64,000 nt of DNA from CAKUIA01 sp044433115. Its GTDB lineage: Bacteria; Verrucomicrobiota; Verrucomicrobiia; Opitutales; Intestinicryptomonadaceae. Positions 15,464 to 23,932 of this stretch are shown here, one piece after another. The notes below the pieces were generated by a model that was given only the letters and a program-made list of their open reading frames with translations, did not search any database and had not been told where the DNA came from. The translations under genes were made by a program, and so were the position numbers. The stretch spans positions 1 to 64,000 of the forward strand of contig JAWXTY010000005.1 of NCBI GenBank assembly GCA_044433115.1, in the 5' to 3' direction. Position 1 is the first letter of the stretch, and every line of letters begins with the position of its first letter.

Positions 15464-17242
15464 TTAAAACTCTTTAAGAATAAAAGGAGTTCGCAAATAT
15501 AAATTGCTAGAGTCGTCGAAAGTTGAAATTATTTTATCTGCAGCGTTATCCTTTATTATTTTAGGTAGGAATGATTTTATATCAGTTGAGCTTTCCCCTG
15601 TGATTAATTCAAAGAAAAACTCTTCGTAAGTCTTTGGAGTAGGATATGTCAAAATCCCATAATTAGTACCTTCTAATTTCAGCTCCTTTGCTATGCTTTG
15701 CAATGTATCTGGCAAATTATTATCGTCGCTATCTATTAGCCCCAAAGCCTTTGCCTTTTGAGATGTCCACACGCTACCTGTTGCTATATCCTTTCTTACA
15801 AAGTCTGCATCTAAGTTTCGAGAAGTGGCAACTAAGTTGACAAAATTATCGTAAATATCATCTACTTGACTTTGCATAATTGCAATTTCTGCCTCACTTG
15901 GCTTCCTTGTACTTGTGAATAAATCTGCATATTTACTAGACTTTGCCACATCGTAAGTTATGCCAAAATTGCCACTAATTTTCTCTATATCAAAGAGCAA
16001 AGAGAACACTCCTATAGAGCCAACAATACTAGTTTCTTGAGTATAAATCTTCTCGCAACTACTAGCAATCCAATACGCCCCACTTGCACACATAGAAGTA
16101 ACATAAGCTATACACTTTTTCTCTTTGCCTAAAACTTCTACAGCACGCCTAATTTGTTCGCTTGCATAAGCCGAGCCACCTCCACTATTAATTACAAAAA
16201 CCACAGATTTTACAGAGTTATCCTCCCTTATTTTGCCAATAATTTTACAATAGCGTTGAGCTGAAATCACGTTATCGCCAGTGCCAAATTCAACTATATC
16301 ACCAGTCATATAAACCACTGCTATATTAGATTTTGCCTTTTCCTTATTAATTCTATAATTAGGCACATAGCTCTTTACATTTATTAGATTGAATTTATCA
16401 TCTCCCTTGCCCAAGATTTTATAGACTTCGTCCTTATAAGCAATTTCGTCTACAAGATTTAAGCCCTTTGCCTCCTTTGCGTTTACAAGAGGGGTAGTTT
16501 CTCGAATTTCTTCGAGCTTTGCCTTTTCAATTCCCCTAGAATTTCCAGAAGAACCTGAAGTATAATCTTCTAATCCCCTTGCAATCTCTTCTAAATCTGC
16601 CTTAGTCTCTGGCGAAAATTTATCAGAAGTAAACATATCGCCAAAACTTTTATTTACTCCACATTTAACTACGCTTGCCTCAATGCCATATTTATCAAAA
16701 GCATTTCCAAAGAAAACGCCTTGGAAAGAAATTCCACTAAAGTCTAAAATGCTATATGGATTTAAATAAAGCTTATCAGCAATAGTCGCCAAGAAATATT
16801 CATTTTGAGAAATAGTAGGCTCGCCTAAATATGAATAGACCTTTTTGCCAGACTCCTTAAATGTAGTTAAAGCCTTTTTAATTGCCAAAGCTTGAGATAA
16901 ATTAAAACCAAAGCGTGCCTTTGCATTACAGATAAATATTGCGTCTATATTTGGGTCGTAAGCTGCCGAAGTTATTCTCTTATAAAGCTCAAGCAGAGAC
17001 ATTTTTGCGTTGCCAGCAACAACTATATCATTTCTTGCCCCCAATGCAATGTCCGACAACAACATAGATGTATCTACATAAAGAGTGCTTCCCTTTTTCA
17101 GCTCAACTTTTTTGGAGTCGCCATCATTGCCCAAAAAAGATACCAAAACTGAAGAAATCAATATTAGTATTATAAAATTTACTATACACGCAGAAAAGAC
17201 TGCCTTAAATATAGTTTCAAAAAAACTTTTCAAAAAACTCAT
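15464..17242 (-). CDS. sppA: signal peptide peptidase SppA, 67K type
   Basis: 592 residues from the ATG at 17242 (the open frame extends to 17278). An N-terminal membrane anchor (ACIVNFIILILISSVLVSFL) is followed by two S49 peptidase domains. The first carries FKESGKKVYSYLG and EYFLATIADKLYLNP, the region of the catalytic lysine. The second carries VINSGGGSAYASEQIRRA and MCASGAYWIASSCEKIY with the nucleophile serine. The tandem-domain length matches the E. coli-type enzyme, which degrades cleaved signal peptides in the membrane. It is followed by the shared terminator and lies 44 bases after dnaE. Confidence 0.92.
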   Translation of the reverse strand: MSFLKSFFETIFKAVFSACIVNFIILILISSVLVSFLGNDGDSKKVELKKGSTLYVDTSMLLSDIALGARNDIVVAGNAKMSLLELYKRITSAAYDPNIDAIFICNAKARFGFNLSQALAIKKALTTFKESGKKVYSYLGEPTISQNEYFLATIADKLYLNPYSILDFSGISFQGVFFGNAFDKYGIEASVVKCGVNKSFGDMFTSDKFSPETKADLEEIARGLEDYTSGSSGNSRGIEKAKLEEIRETTPLVNAKEAKGLNLVDEIAYKDEVYKILGKGDDKFNLINVKSYVPNYRINKEKAKSNIAVVYMTGDIVEFGTGDNVISAQRYCKIIGKIREDNSVKSVVFVINSGGGSAYASEQIRRAVEVLGKEKKCIAYVTSMCASGAYWIASSCEKIYTQETSIVGSIGVFSLLFDIEKISGNFGITYDVAKSSKYADLFTSTRKPSEAEIAIMQSQVDDIYDNFVNLVATSRNLDADFVRKDIATGSVWTSQKAKALGLIDSDDNNLPDTLQSIAKELKLEGTNYGILTYPTPKTYEEFFFELITGESSTDIKSFLPKIIKDNAADKIISTFDDSSNLYLRTPFILKEF

Positions 17243-17286
17243 AATCGGTATAAAATATTCAAAATTCAAGAAGAGCAAATACTACA

Positions 17287-20200
17287 TTACCCTCGCTTGT
17301 ATTTATTAGTAAACTCAATCTTTTTAGTTTTCAAGTCTAAATTTACAAAAGCACTCTCTTTTCGCAACAAAGAGAAGTTTTTAGTATCAAAAGCACTACG
17401 CCAGTTGCCACTAAAGTCCATTTCTATAAAATTATTATCGCCAACTTGCAAAAGAATACTATGAATAAAGGCACTGCCTCTATCTGGCGAGTGCATAAAA
17501 TGCCCAAGCCTCTTTACAAAATTTCCACAATCAGCATAGGGGTCTAATATCCAAGTTATGCCTTCGACTTCATTATCTATTGCGTCTTTCATAGGCTGTA
17601 TCTTTTTGATATTAAAACGAAGCTCGTCTTTATCATATCTCATAAATCCAGATATGCAAAGGCAAGTATCCTCTTCTAAAAAGCCCTTATACTCCTCGTA
17701 AGTAGCAGAAAAAACGCTCAAAGAATAAGACTCACCTGCCCTCGTCGACAAATTGAACATCGCCCAAGGCTTGCTATCCTTTTTCGACAATCGAACTTTC
17801 ACTGCAGAAATCACTCCACAAATTCTAAAAGGTGCATTTTTAATTCGCATAACCTTTTCAGCCTCTGGCATAACTTCCAAAGCAGTATCAAAAGCACTAT
17901 AATCGCCCATAGGGTGTCCTGATATATAAAAACCAAGCAGTTCCTTTTCGTGTTTCAACTTTTGAGCTAAAGGCATAATATCTGCATTTGTATTTATCAA
18001 ATCCGAAAGGCTAAAACCTGAGCTTTCCTCTTGCATATCGAGTAAATCAAATATACTAGTTTGCCCAATTTCATCATCTTTAGCCCTCTCACTTGCAGCA
18101 GCTAAAATCGCATCTACAGAATTATTTAGGTGAGCTCTATCTATATCCATCGAGTCAAAAGCTCCCGACAATATCAAGTTTTGCAAAACTCTCTTATTGA
18201 TATTTGCCCCAGCTCTCAATGCAAAGTCAGCAACATCTTTATAAGCTCCATTTTTCTCACGCTCTTCTATAATAGATTGAGCAGCGATATCGCCTATACC
18301 CTTTACAGCAGCCAAGCCATAGCGTATAGAGCCAGCAGATTTCGCAAAAGAGTTCTCGCTAGTTGCGTCCCAAGTTTCGTCTACTATAGGGGTAAAGAAT
18401 TGCCTAGACTCGTTTACATCTGGACCCAACACGTGTATATTTATCTCTTCGCAAGCGTCGATAAACTTTTCAACCTTATCGTGATTTCCCATTTCGCTCG
18501 ACAACATTGCTGCCATAAATTCCACAGGATAATTCGCCTTTAAGTACGCTGTTCTATAGCTTAAAACTGCATAGGCAGCAGAGTGCGATTTATTAAAACC
18601 GTATTCGGCGAACTTCAACATAACAGCAAAAATTTCCTTAGCCTTATCAGCCTCAATGCCATTAGTCTCCTTTGCACGCCTCACAAAAATCTCGCCTTGA
18701 GCCTGCATAAGAGCGTCGTTTTTCTTACCCATTGCACGCCTTAGAATATCAGCTTCGCCAAGAGTGTAACCTGCAATAATCCTTGCAACTTCCATAACTT
18801 GTTCTTGGTAAACTAAAATCCCATAAGTCTCTTTAACCAAATTATCCAAAAGTGGGTGTGGCGAATTTATCTTAGAATTATCCTTTTTGCCCTCTATATA
18901 TTGGTCTATGAAAGCCATGGGTCCGGGTCTATAAAGTGCAATTAGGGCGATAACTTCGTCTAAGGAGCTAAGCCCTATACGCCTACACAAATTCCTCATA
19001 CCCTCACTTTCGAGCTGGAACACGCCCATCGTATTACCCTTATTTAAAAGCATAAAGGTAACAGGGTCTTCCAAGTCGACTTTTTCTATCTCAAAGTCAG
19101 GCATCTTTCTCGTATAACGAACATTATCTTGAGCGTCGGAAATCACAGTCAAGGTTTTCAAGCCCAAAAAGTCTGCCTTAAGTAGCCCCAAGTCCTCCAC
19201 AGGTCCTTTAGGGAACTGCGTCGTCAAGTCGCCATCTTGTAGCATAACAGGAACAAGGTTCGTAAGAGTTTGGTCGCCTATGATTATACCACAAGCGTGC
19301 TTGCCAGTTTGCCTAATCATACCTTCGACAACAAAACCATCGTTGAAAACTTTCTTAACAAGAGAGTCGCTTTCCATCTCGTCTCGAAGCTCAGGAGATA
19401 CTTTCAATGAAGCTTTCAGCTCAGACTTTTCGCCTAGCTTTTTCAAGTCGCCCTTGATTGTATCTGGGATAAGCTTTGCCAAGTCATTCGCCTTTGCGTA
19501 AGGAATATTGTTTACCCTCGACAAGTCTCGAACAATTTGCTTAGCTCCAAGCTTACCAAAAGTTGCGATATTTGCAACTCTGTCTACCCCATACTTATTT
19601 CGTACGTACTCTACAACTAAGTCTCTGCGTCGCTGGCAAAAGTCTACGTCAAAGTCGGGAGGAGAAACACGCTCTAAGCTCAACATACGCTCAAATAGCA
19701 AGCCAAAACGAAGTGGGTCTATGTCTGTAATCTTAAGCAAGTAAGCCACCATACAACCAGCCCCAGAACCACGACCTGGACCCACAGGTATATCCTGACT
19801 TCTCGCCCAAGCAATGAAATCGTAAACTATCAAAAAGTAATCAATGAAGCCTGCCCCTACTATAATAGAAAGCTCGTAATTCAACTTTTCGCAAATCTTT
19901 TTGGCAAAATCCACATCTTCAAAAGCCTCAGGATTGTCATAATCAACCCCATAACGCTCTATCAAGCCTGCCTTGCACAAATCGAAAATGAGCAAGCCAT
20001 TTTTCATATATTCAGCTCGCTTGTCTTCGCTAAGCTCAAAATTTGGCTCTTTGTCGTTTTGCTTTAGCACAATATTTTTACGAACTACGTACTCATCTAA
20101 AATCTTCCTAAAGTTCTCTTCGTCCTTATTATAACTCAGCTCTATAGGCTTTTCGTATCGAGGGTAGTGGTCTTCGTAAAACTTGATTTTTATATCAACT

Positions 20201-21090
20201 TTTTCAGCAACTTCCAAAGTATTATCTAGCGTATACTCCAAGTCATTGCCAAGAGCCTTGAGCATTTCTTCTCTACTTTTTAGGTAAAACTCGTGATTGG
20301 GATACTTTAACCTCTTTTCGTCCGAAAGCACCTTGCCTGTTTGTATACACAACAAAGAGTCGTGAGCTTGCCAGTCTTTTTGCTCTACATAGTGGCTATC
20401 ATTTGTCGCAACTACCTTTAAATCAAAGTCCTTTGCAAGGCGTATAAGCTCAGGTATAATCTTTAGCTGAGGGGCAAGAGAGTGATTTTGTATCTCTATA
20501 TAGTAATTATCCTTGCCAAAAATATCCAAGAAATTAGCAGTCGCCTCCCTTGCCTTCGCATAATCCGAATAAAGCAAATATTGAGACGCAACCCCATTTA
20601 AACAACCACTTAGTGCAATTATCCCCTTTGAATACTTCGACAATAAGTCTATGTCAACTCTCGGCTTATAATAAACCCCATTTACAGCAGCTTCACTAAC
20701 TATCTTCGACAAATTCACAAAACCATCATAGTCCCTAGCTATCAAAGTCTTATGAAATATTTGATTTTTAGGGAAATTAGCAGGCTGTAAATAATCCTCA
20801 TTCGACTCAACGTCCGAGATGTCATCTGTTTTGTTTATATCCCTCTTGGGTCTGTCAGTCATCTTGTGGTCATGCACAAAATAAATCTCACAGCCCAACA
20901 AAGGCTTTATCCCTGCCTTCGTCGCTGTGTTATACAAATCTATAGCTCCGCACATATTGCCATGGTCTGTTATTGCAACAGCTGGCATATCCAAGTCCTT
21001 GACTCGCCTAACTAAATTGTCAACACGACTGCAACCATCAAGAAAACTGTGGTCTGTATGTACGTGCAAATGCACAAAAGAATTTGCCAT
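17287..21090 (-). CDS. dnaE: DNA polymerase III alpha subunit
   Basis: 1267 residues, somewhat longer than the 1160 of E. coli. It has an N-terminal PHP domain (HLHVHTDHSFLDGC) and polymerase motifs GPGRGSGAGC and PDFDVDFCQRRRD, the latter with catalytic aspartates. FNKSHSAAYAVLSYRTAYLK, a helix-hairpin-helix region and a C-terminal OB-fold (FRICGVISAVKVRLSKKD) follow. It is the replicative polymerase subunit. It begins 12 bases after the recA stop, so recA-dnaE form one unit. The pairing links the replicase to a damage-regulated promoter if the recA operator is real. Confidence 0.97.
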   Translation of the reverse strand: MANSFVHLHVHTDHSFLDGCSRVDNLVRRVKDLDMPAVAITDHGNMCGAIDLYNTATKAGIKPLLGCEIYFVHDHKMTDRPKRDINKTDDISDVESNEDYLQPANFPKNQIFHKTLIARDYDGFVNLSKIVSEAAVNGVYYKPRVDIDLLSKYSKGIIALSGCLNGVASQYLLYSDYAKAREATANFLDIFGKDNYYIEIQNHSLAPQLKIIPELIRLAKDFDLKVVATNDSHYVEQKDWQAHDSLLCIQTGKVLSDEKRLKYPNHEFYLKSREEMLKALGNDLEYTLDNTLEVAEKVDIKIKFYEDHYPRYEKPIELSYNKDEENFRKILDEYVVRKNIVLKQNDKEPNFELSEDKRAEYMKNGLLIFDLCKAGLIERYGVDYDNPEAFEDVDFAKKICEKLNYELSIIVGAGFIDYFLIVYDFIAWARSQDIPVGPGRGSGAGCMVAYLLKITDIDPLRFGLLFERMLSLERVSPPDFDVDFCQRRRDLVVEYVRNKYGVDRVANIATFGKLGAKQIVRDLSRVNNIPYAKANDLAKLIPDTIKGDLKKLGEKSELKASLKVSPELRDEMESDSLVKKVFNDGFVVEGMIRQTGKHACGIIIGDQTLTNLVPVMLQDGDLTTQFPKGPVEDLGLLKADFLGLKTLTVISDAQDNVRYTRKMPDFEIEKVDLEDPVTFMLLNKGNTMGVFQLESEGMRNLCRRIGLSSLDEVIALIALYRPGPMAFIDQYIEGKKDNSKINSPHPLLDNLVKETYGILVYQEQVMEVARIIAGYTLGEADILRRAMGKKNDALMQAQGEIFVRRAKETNGIEADKAKEIFAVMLKFAEYGFNKSHSAAYAVLSYRTAYLKANYPVEFMAAMLSSEMGNHDKVEKFIDACEEINIHVLGPDVNESRQFFTPIVDETWDATSENSFAKSAGSIRYGLAAVKGIGDIAAQSIIEEREKNGAYKDVADFALRAGANINKRVLQNLILSGAFDSMDIDRAHLNNSVDAILAAASERAKDDEIGQTSIFDLLDMQEESSGFSLSDLINTNADIMPLAQKLKHEKELLGFYISGHPMGDYSAFDTALEVMPEAEKVMRIKNAPFRICGVISAVKVRLSKKDSKPWAMFNLSTRAGESYSLSVFSATYEEYKGFLEEDTCLCISGFMRYDKDELRFNIKKIQPMKDAIDNEVEGITWILDPYADCGNFVKRLGHFMHSPDRGSAFIHSILLQVGDNNFIEMDFSGNWRSAFDTKNFSLLRKESAFVNLDLKTKKIEFTNKYKRG

Positions 21091-21102
21091 AAGGAAATTT
21101 CC

Positions 21103-22170
21103 TTATTCTAAGTCGCCCTTAGAGCCATTCTCTTCGCCTAAGGCAGTGCCTCCAACTACAGCGTGAACCTTCTCTAAAATTTGAGACCTAATCATATCTG
21201 CAGTCTCCTTATGCTCGCCTAAATAAGACTTTGCAGCTTCCCTGCCTTGTCCAATTAAATCGCCATTAAGAGAAATCCAAGCACCCTTCTTCTCAAGAAT
21301 TTTATGCTCTACACCCAAGTCAATCAAACTGCCTGTTTGAGATATACCCTCATTATACATAATGTCAAATTCACACTCAGTAAACGGAGCTGCAACCTTG
21401 TTCTTAACAACCTTAACCTTAGTTCTATTGCCAACAATCTTGCCAGATGGGTCTTTAATTTGCCCAATTCTTCTAATGTCCATACGCACAGATGCAAAGA
21501 ACTTTAAAGCCCTACCCCCTGGAGTAGTCTCTGGGCTACCAAACATAACGCCAATCTTCTCTCTAATCTGATTTGTAAATATACATACACACTTAGTCTT
21601 ATTAATAGCAGCTGTTAACCTACGCATAGCCTGACTCATCATTCTAGCTTGCAAACCTATAGTGCTATCGCCAAATTGCCCATCTAACTCTGTCTTAGAT
21701 ACAAGAGCTGCAACCGAGTCGATTACGATTACATCAACTGCCCCAGAACGTATCAAAGTCTCAGCAATATTCAAAGCATCTTCACCACACTCAGGCTGAG
21801 ATACCATCAAATTATCCAAATCTACCCCAACTACCTTCGCATAACGAGGGTCTAATGCGTGTTCAACGTCAATAAATACAGCATTGCCACCTGCCTTTTG
21901 AGCCTGTGCAATCACAGACAAACAAAGAGTAGTCTTACCAGACGACTCAGGTCCATATATTTCACAAATTCTACCCTTTGGCAATCCCCTAACTCCCAAA
22001 GCCAAGTCTATAGCAATAGAACCAGTACTCGTAACTTCAACGTCCATCTTCTTAGAGTCGCCCAAACGCATCAAAGAACCTTCCCCAAATTGCTTATTAA
22101 TAGCACTTAACGCTAAATCTAATGTCTTCTTCGCATCTGCTGAACTTTGCACTTCTACCTTCTTTGCCAT
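21103..22170 (-). CDS. recA: recombinase RecA
   Basis: 355 residues. Walker A is GPESSGKTT; other motifs are VIDSVAALVSK, SQAMRRLTAAINKTKC, FTNQIREKIGVMFG and TPGGRALKFFASVR, with the usual acidic C-terminus (GSKGDLE). It forms ATP-dependent filaments for recombinational repair. AGGAAAG precedes the ATG. A good promoter with an overlapping palindrome lies upstream at 22245-22273. Confidence 0.98.
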   Translation of the reverse strand: MAKKVEVQSSADAKKTLDLALSAINKQFGEGSLMRLGDSKKMDVEVTSTGSIAIDLALGVRGLPKGRICEIYGPESSGKTTLCLSVIAQAQKAGGNAVFIDVEHALDPRYAKVVGVDLDNLMVSQPECGEDALNIAETLIRSGAVDVIVIDSVAALVSKTELDGQFGDSTIGLQARMMSQAMRRLTAAINKTKCVCIFTNQIREKIGVMFGSPETTPGGRALKFFASVRMDIRRIGQIKDPSGKIVGNRTKVKVVKNKVAAPFTECEFDIMYNEGISQTGSLIDLGVEHKILEKKGAWISLNGDLIGQGREAAKSYLGEHKETADMIRSQILEKVHAVVGGTALGEENGSKGDLE

Positions 22171-22243
22171 ATCTTTCCTATCTATTTTTTAATGGCGAGC
22201 CCCAAAAAAGCACCCACCTAATGTTTTATTTTTTATAATTATC

Positions 22244-22273
22244 GAATATATTCTAGCAAAAAAATATTGTCGA
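22244..22273 (-). promoter_or_regulatory. recA promoter with candidate SOS-type operator
   Basis: On the minus strand TCGACA (22273-22268) is followed after exactly 17 nt by TATATT (22250-22245). A perfect palindrome, GAATATATTC (22244-22253), overlaps the -10. This is the position expected for a repressor such as LexA, although the sequence is not a known consensus. The leader to the recA ATG is about 65 nt. Confidence 0.5.
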
Positions 22274-22328
22274 TATTTATTTTTTAAATAAAAGAAAAAA
22301 ATAAAAAACCCACACCAAAAAGCCTTTA

Positions 22329-22440
22329 CTTAGGGCTTGTCAGGGCTACTCGCCCCGACACCTAAGGCAGGTGGCTTGCTCAGCCCCCTGCACCCCCGAG
22401 CAAGTGAGGCACTTGATACCATTGTTGTGTTGCTCACTGT
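22329..22440. repeat. GC-rich hairpin block upstream of recA
   Basis: An unusually GC-rich stretch for this genome. CTTAGG and CCTAAG enclose GTC-GGGC / GCCC-GAC (22330-22365), followed by ACCT/AGGT and GCTTGCTC/GAGCAAG stems. It lies beside family-R copy Z and may be its variable part. No coding potential is evident. The rest of the 22171-22727 gap holds the recA promoter and copy Z. Confidence 0.45.
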
Positions 22441-22565
22441 TCTAAGCGTAGGTCTTTGCTTGTTTATTTATTTTTTTGTTGGCGTTTGTTTGTCGCTGTT
22501 GCAGTGTGGGCTTTGCTATGAAAAGCAAAGCAGTGTTTGCTGAAAGCAAAAAGAAAAGGAAGGAC

Positions 22566-22705
22566 GGGCAAGCAACCGAGACCCTAAAGAAAATACACTA
22601 ATCAACAAACGCCAACCGAGACCAAACTAAAAGTCAAGGCTAGCCTTGTTTCAGGTTTTAAGGACGGGAACTAAGTCCTTAATGGGGGTTGGGGCAAAGC
22701 CCCAA
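22566..22705 (+). repeat. structured repeat family R, copy Z (core)
   Basis: A 140-bp core shared with copies at 37520 and 61924. It has GGGCAAGCAACC, then CTAATCAAC, a TCAAGGCTAGCCTTG hairpin, TTAAGGAC/GTCCTTAA around GGGAACTAA, and a closing TTGGGGC-AAA-GCCCCAA hairpin. Compared with the other copies the closing stem changes from A-T to T-A pairs but still pairs. The TCGAAAGAGA hairpin found before the other two cores is absent here. A stem GCTTTGCT/AGCAAAGC (about 22511-22532) occupies the variable position. The core ends 22 bases before the RidA-like gene's stop codon. Confidence 0.75.
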
Positions 22706-22727
22706 TATCTCTCTAAATCTTACTTTC

Positions 22728-23816
22728 TTATTTAGCTATGAAGGCTTCGAGTTCGACTTCTATAAGTAGGTCGTGTCTGCATACTATAGCATAAGCTGGG
22801 CAGTGAGGGAAGTCTGCACCATTGCCTTCTTCTTTTGCCCATTCTTTGTAAATTTGGTAGTATTGTGGTTTTAGGCAATATACCATAGATTTGTGTACAT
22901 TAGACCAAGACATTCCGTTATCTTCGAGCATAGCTTTGATAACTTCCATAGTTAGGTCAGTTTGGGCTTTGATGTTATCGAGGTAGAGGGTTTCGCCAGT
23001 TGGGGCGATACTTGCAGTACCTGAGATGGTTATTCTTTTGCCAAATTCGTTTTCTACGAGAACTGCACGAGCGAAGCTTGAGCCGTATTCTGGAGCACCG
23101 CCTTGGAGGGGGCTGTTTACGTCGGAGGCAGTCCAAGTTTTATTTTTGCCTGAGCCTTTGATTGCGATAACGCCACTAGTTATGAAAGAGCCAGCTTTGT
23201 TAGGAGCACCAATGCCTGTGCTTGCAGGGAGGAGACCATCGAATACGTTGCGTTCTTTGTAGAATTTAGTACGAGCAGCGTTAAATGGGTCATACCAAGC
23301 CAAGATGTCGTCGTTATAGAACCAAGTTCTGACTACATCGTTGTATGTATATCCACAAGACTTTATAGCAGTTTCGAGTTCGTTTAGATTTGCTTCTGTG
23401 TGCTGGTAGCCATCGTCATTATCAACTTTTTCGCATACGCCAAATACACGTAAGTATTCTTCGTTTTCGTTGCCGTATTTAACTGCGACTGTGTTGTTTT
23501 CTGTTTTGAGTACTTCAGCTTTAGAGCCACTAAGTGCCGTTATGTGAGCAGAAGCGAGGATAGGTTCTTCGCCTTCGACGAGAGGAAGTATCCAATTTAG
23601 AGGAAATTCGGTTGTGCTTTTAGACTTAAAATTTTCGACGGCATCGTTAGCAAAAACGCCAGAAAAGACTTCGAGACACAAGACTTGACAGTCCTTTTCG
23701 CCGAGATACGCCAACGCCTTTTCGAACTCAGCTTGAGCTGTGTTTGCGTCATTAAAATTTAATATTAAGTGATGCTCTTTAGCATCTTTATTTAAAATAA
23801 TTTCTTTTGAGTTCAT
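22728..23816 (-). CDS. RidA/chorismatase-like two-domain protein
   Basis: 362 residues. The C-terminal half is RidA (YjgF)-like, with SGTASIAPTGETLYLDNIKAQTD, AMLEDNGMSWSNVHKSMVYCL and CRHDLLIEVELEAFI. The N-terminal half looks like a diverged second copy of the fold. This arrangement is known in chorismatase-type enzymes (FkbO/XanB2 relatives) and in uncharacterised RidA-like proteins. The C-terminal cysteine/arginine region is kept (CRHDLLIEVE). Substrate is not predictable from sequence. The gene is transcribed alone from a TTGCAA-type promoter. Confidence 0.7.
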   Translation of the reverse strand: MNSKEIILNKDAKEHHLILNFNDANTAQAEFEKALAYLGEKDCQVLCLEVFSGVFANDAVENFKSKSTTEFPLNWILPLVEGEEPILASAHITALSGSKAEVLKTENNTVAVKYGNENEEYLRVFGVCEKVDNDDGYQHTEANLNELETAIKSCGYTYNDVVRTWFYNDDILAWYDPFNAARTKFYKERNVFDGLLPASTGIGAPNKAGSFITSGVIAIKGSGKNKTWTASDVNSPLQGGAPEYGSSFARAVLVENEFGKRITISGTASIAPTGETLYLDNIKAQTDLTMEVIKAMLEDNGMSWSNVHKSMVYCLKPQYYQIYKEWAKEEGNGADFPHCPAYAIVCRHDLLIEVELEAFIAK

Positions 23817-23885
23817 TTCCCTAAAAATTTCTTTTCTAATACATTTCCCATCTCATACATAATCGCTATATATGTTAAACAAACA

Positions 23886-23914
23886 TTTAAACACTTGTAT
23901 TAAAACTTTTGCAA
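23886..23914 (-). promoter_or_regulatory. candidate promoter of the RidA-like gene
   Basis: A-tract plus GCTTGCAA, with TTGCAA at 23914-23909; 17 nt later TTTAAA at 23891-23886. It gives a leader of about 60 nt before the ATG at 23816. It shares the A-tract/GCTTGCAA block with the promoters at 70, 28537, 35160 and 36442. Confidence 0.5.
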
Positions 23915-23932
23915 GCTTTTTTTTACTTTATT

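Noticed and set aside
22337..22543. 68-codon open frame upstream of recA
   Set aside because: It lies across GC-rich hairpins and repeat sequence, has low-complexity content and no plausible ribosome binding site or homology; I treat it as noncoding.
22566..22705. Family R as an IscB/TnpB-associated guide RNA (HEARO/omega-RNA type)
   Set aside because: The multi-hairpin form invited the comparison, but no iscB, tnpB or transposase gene is near any copy and I cannot match a known consensus by eye, so I leave it unassigned.
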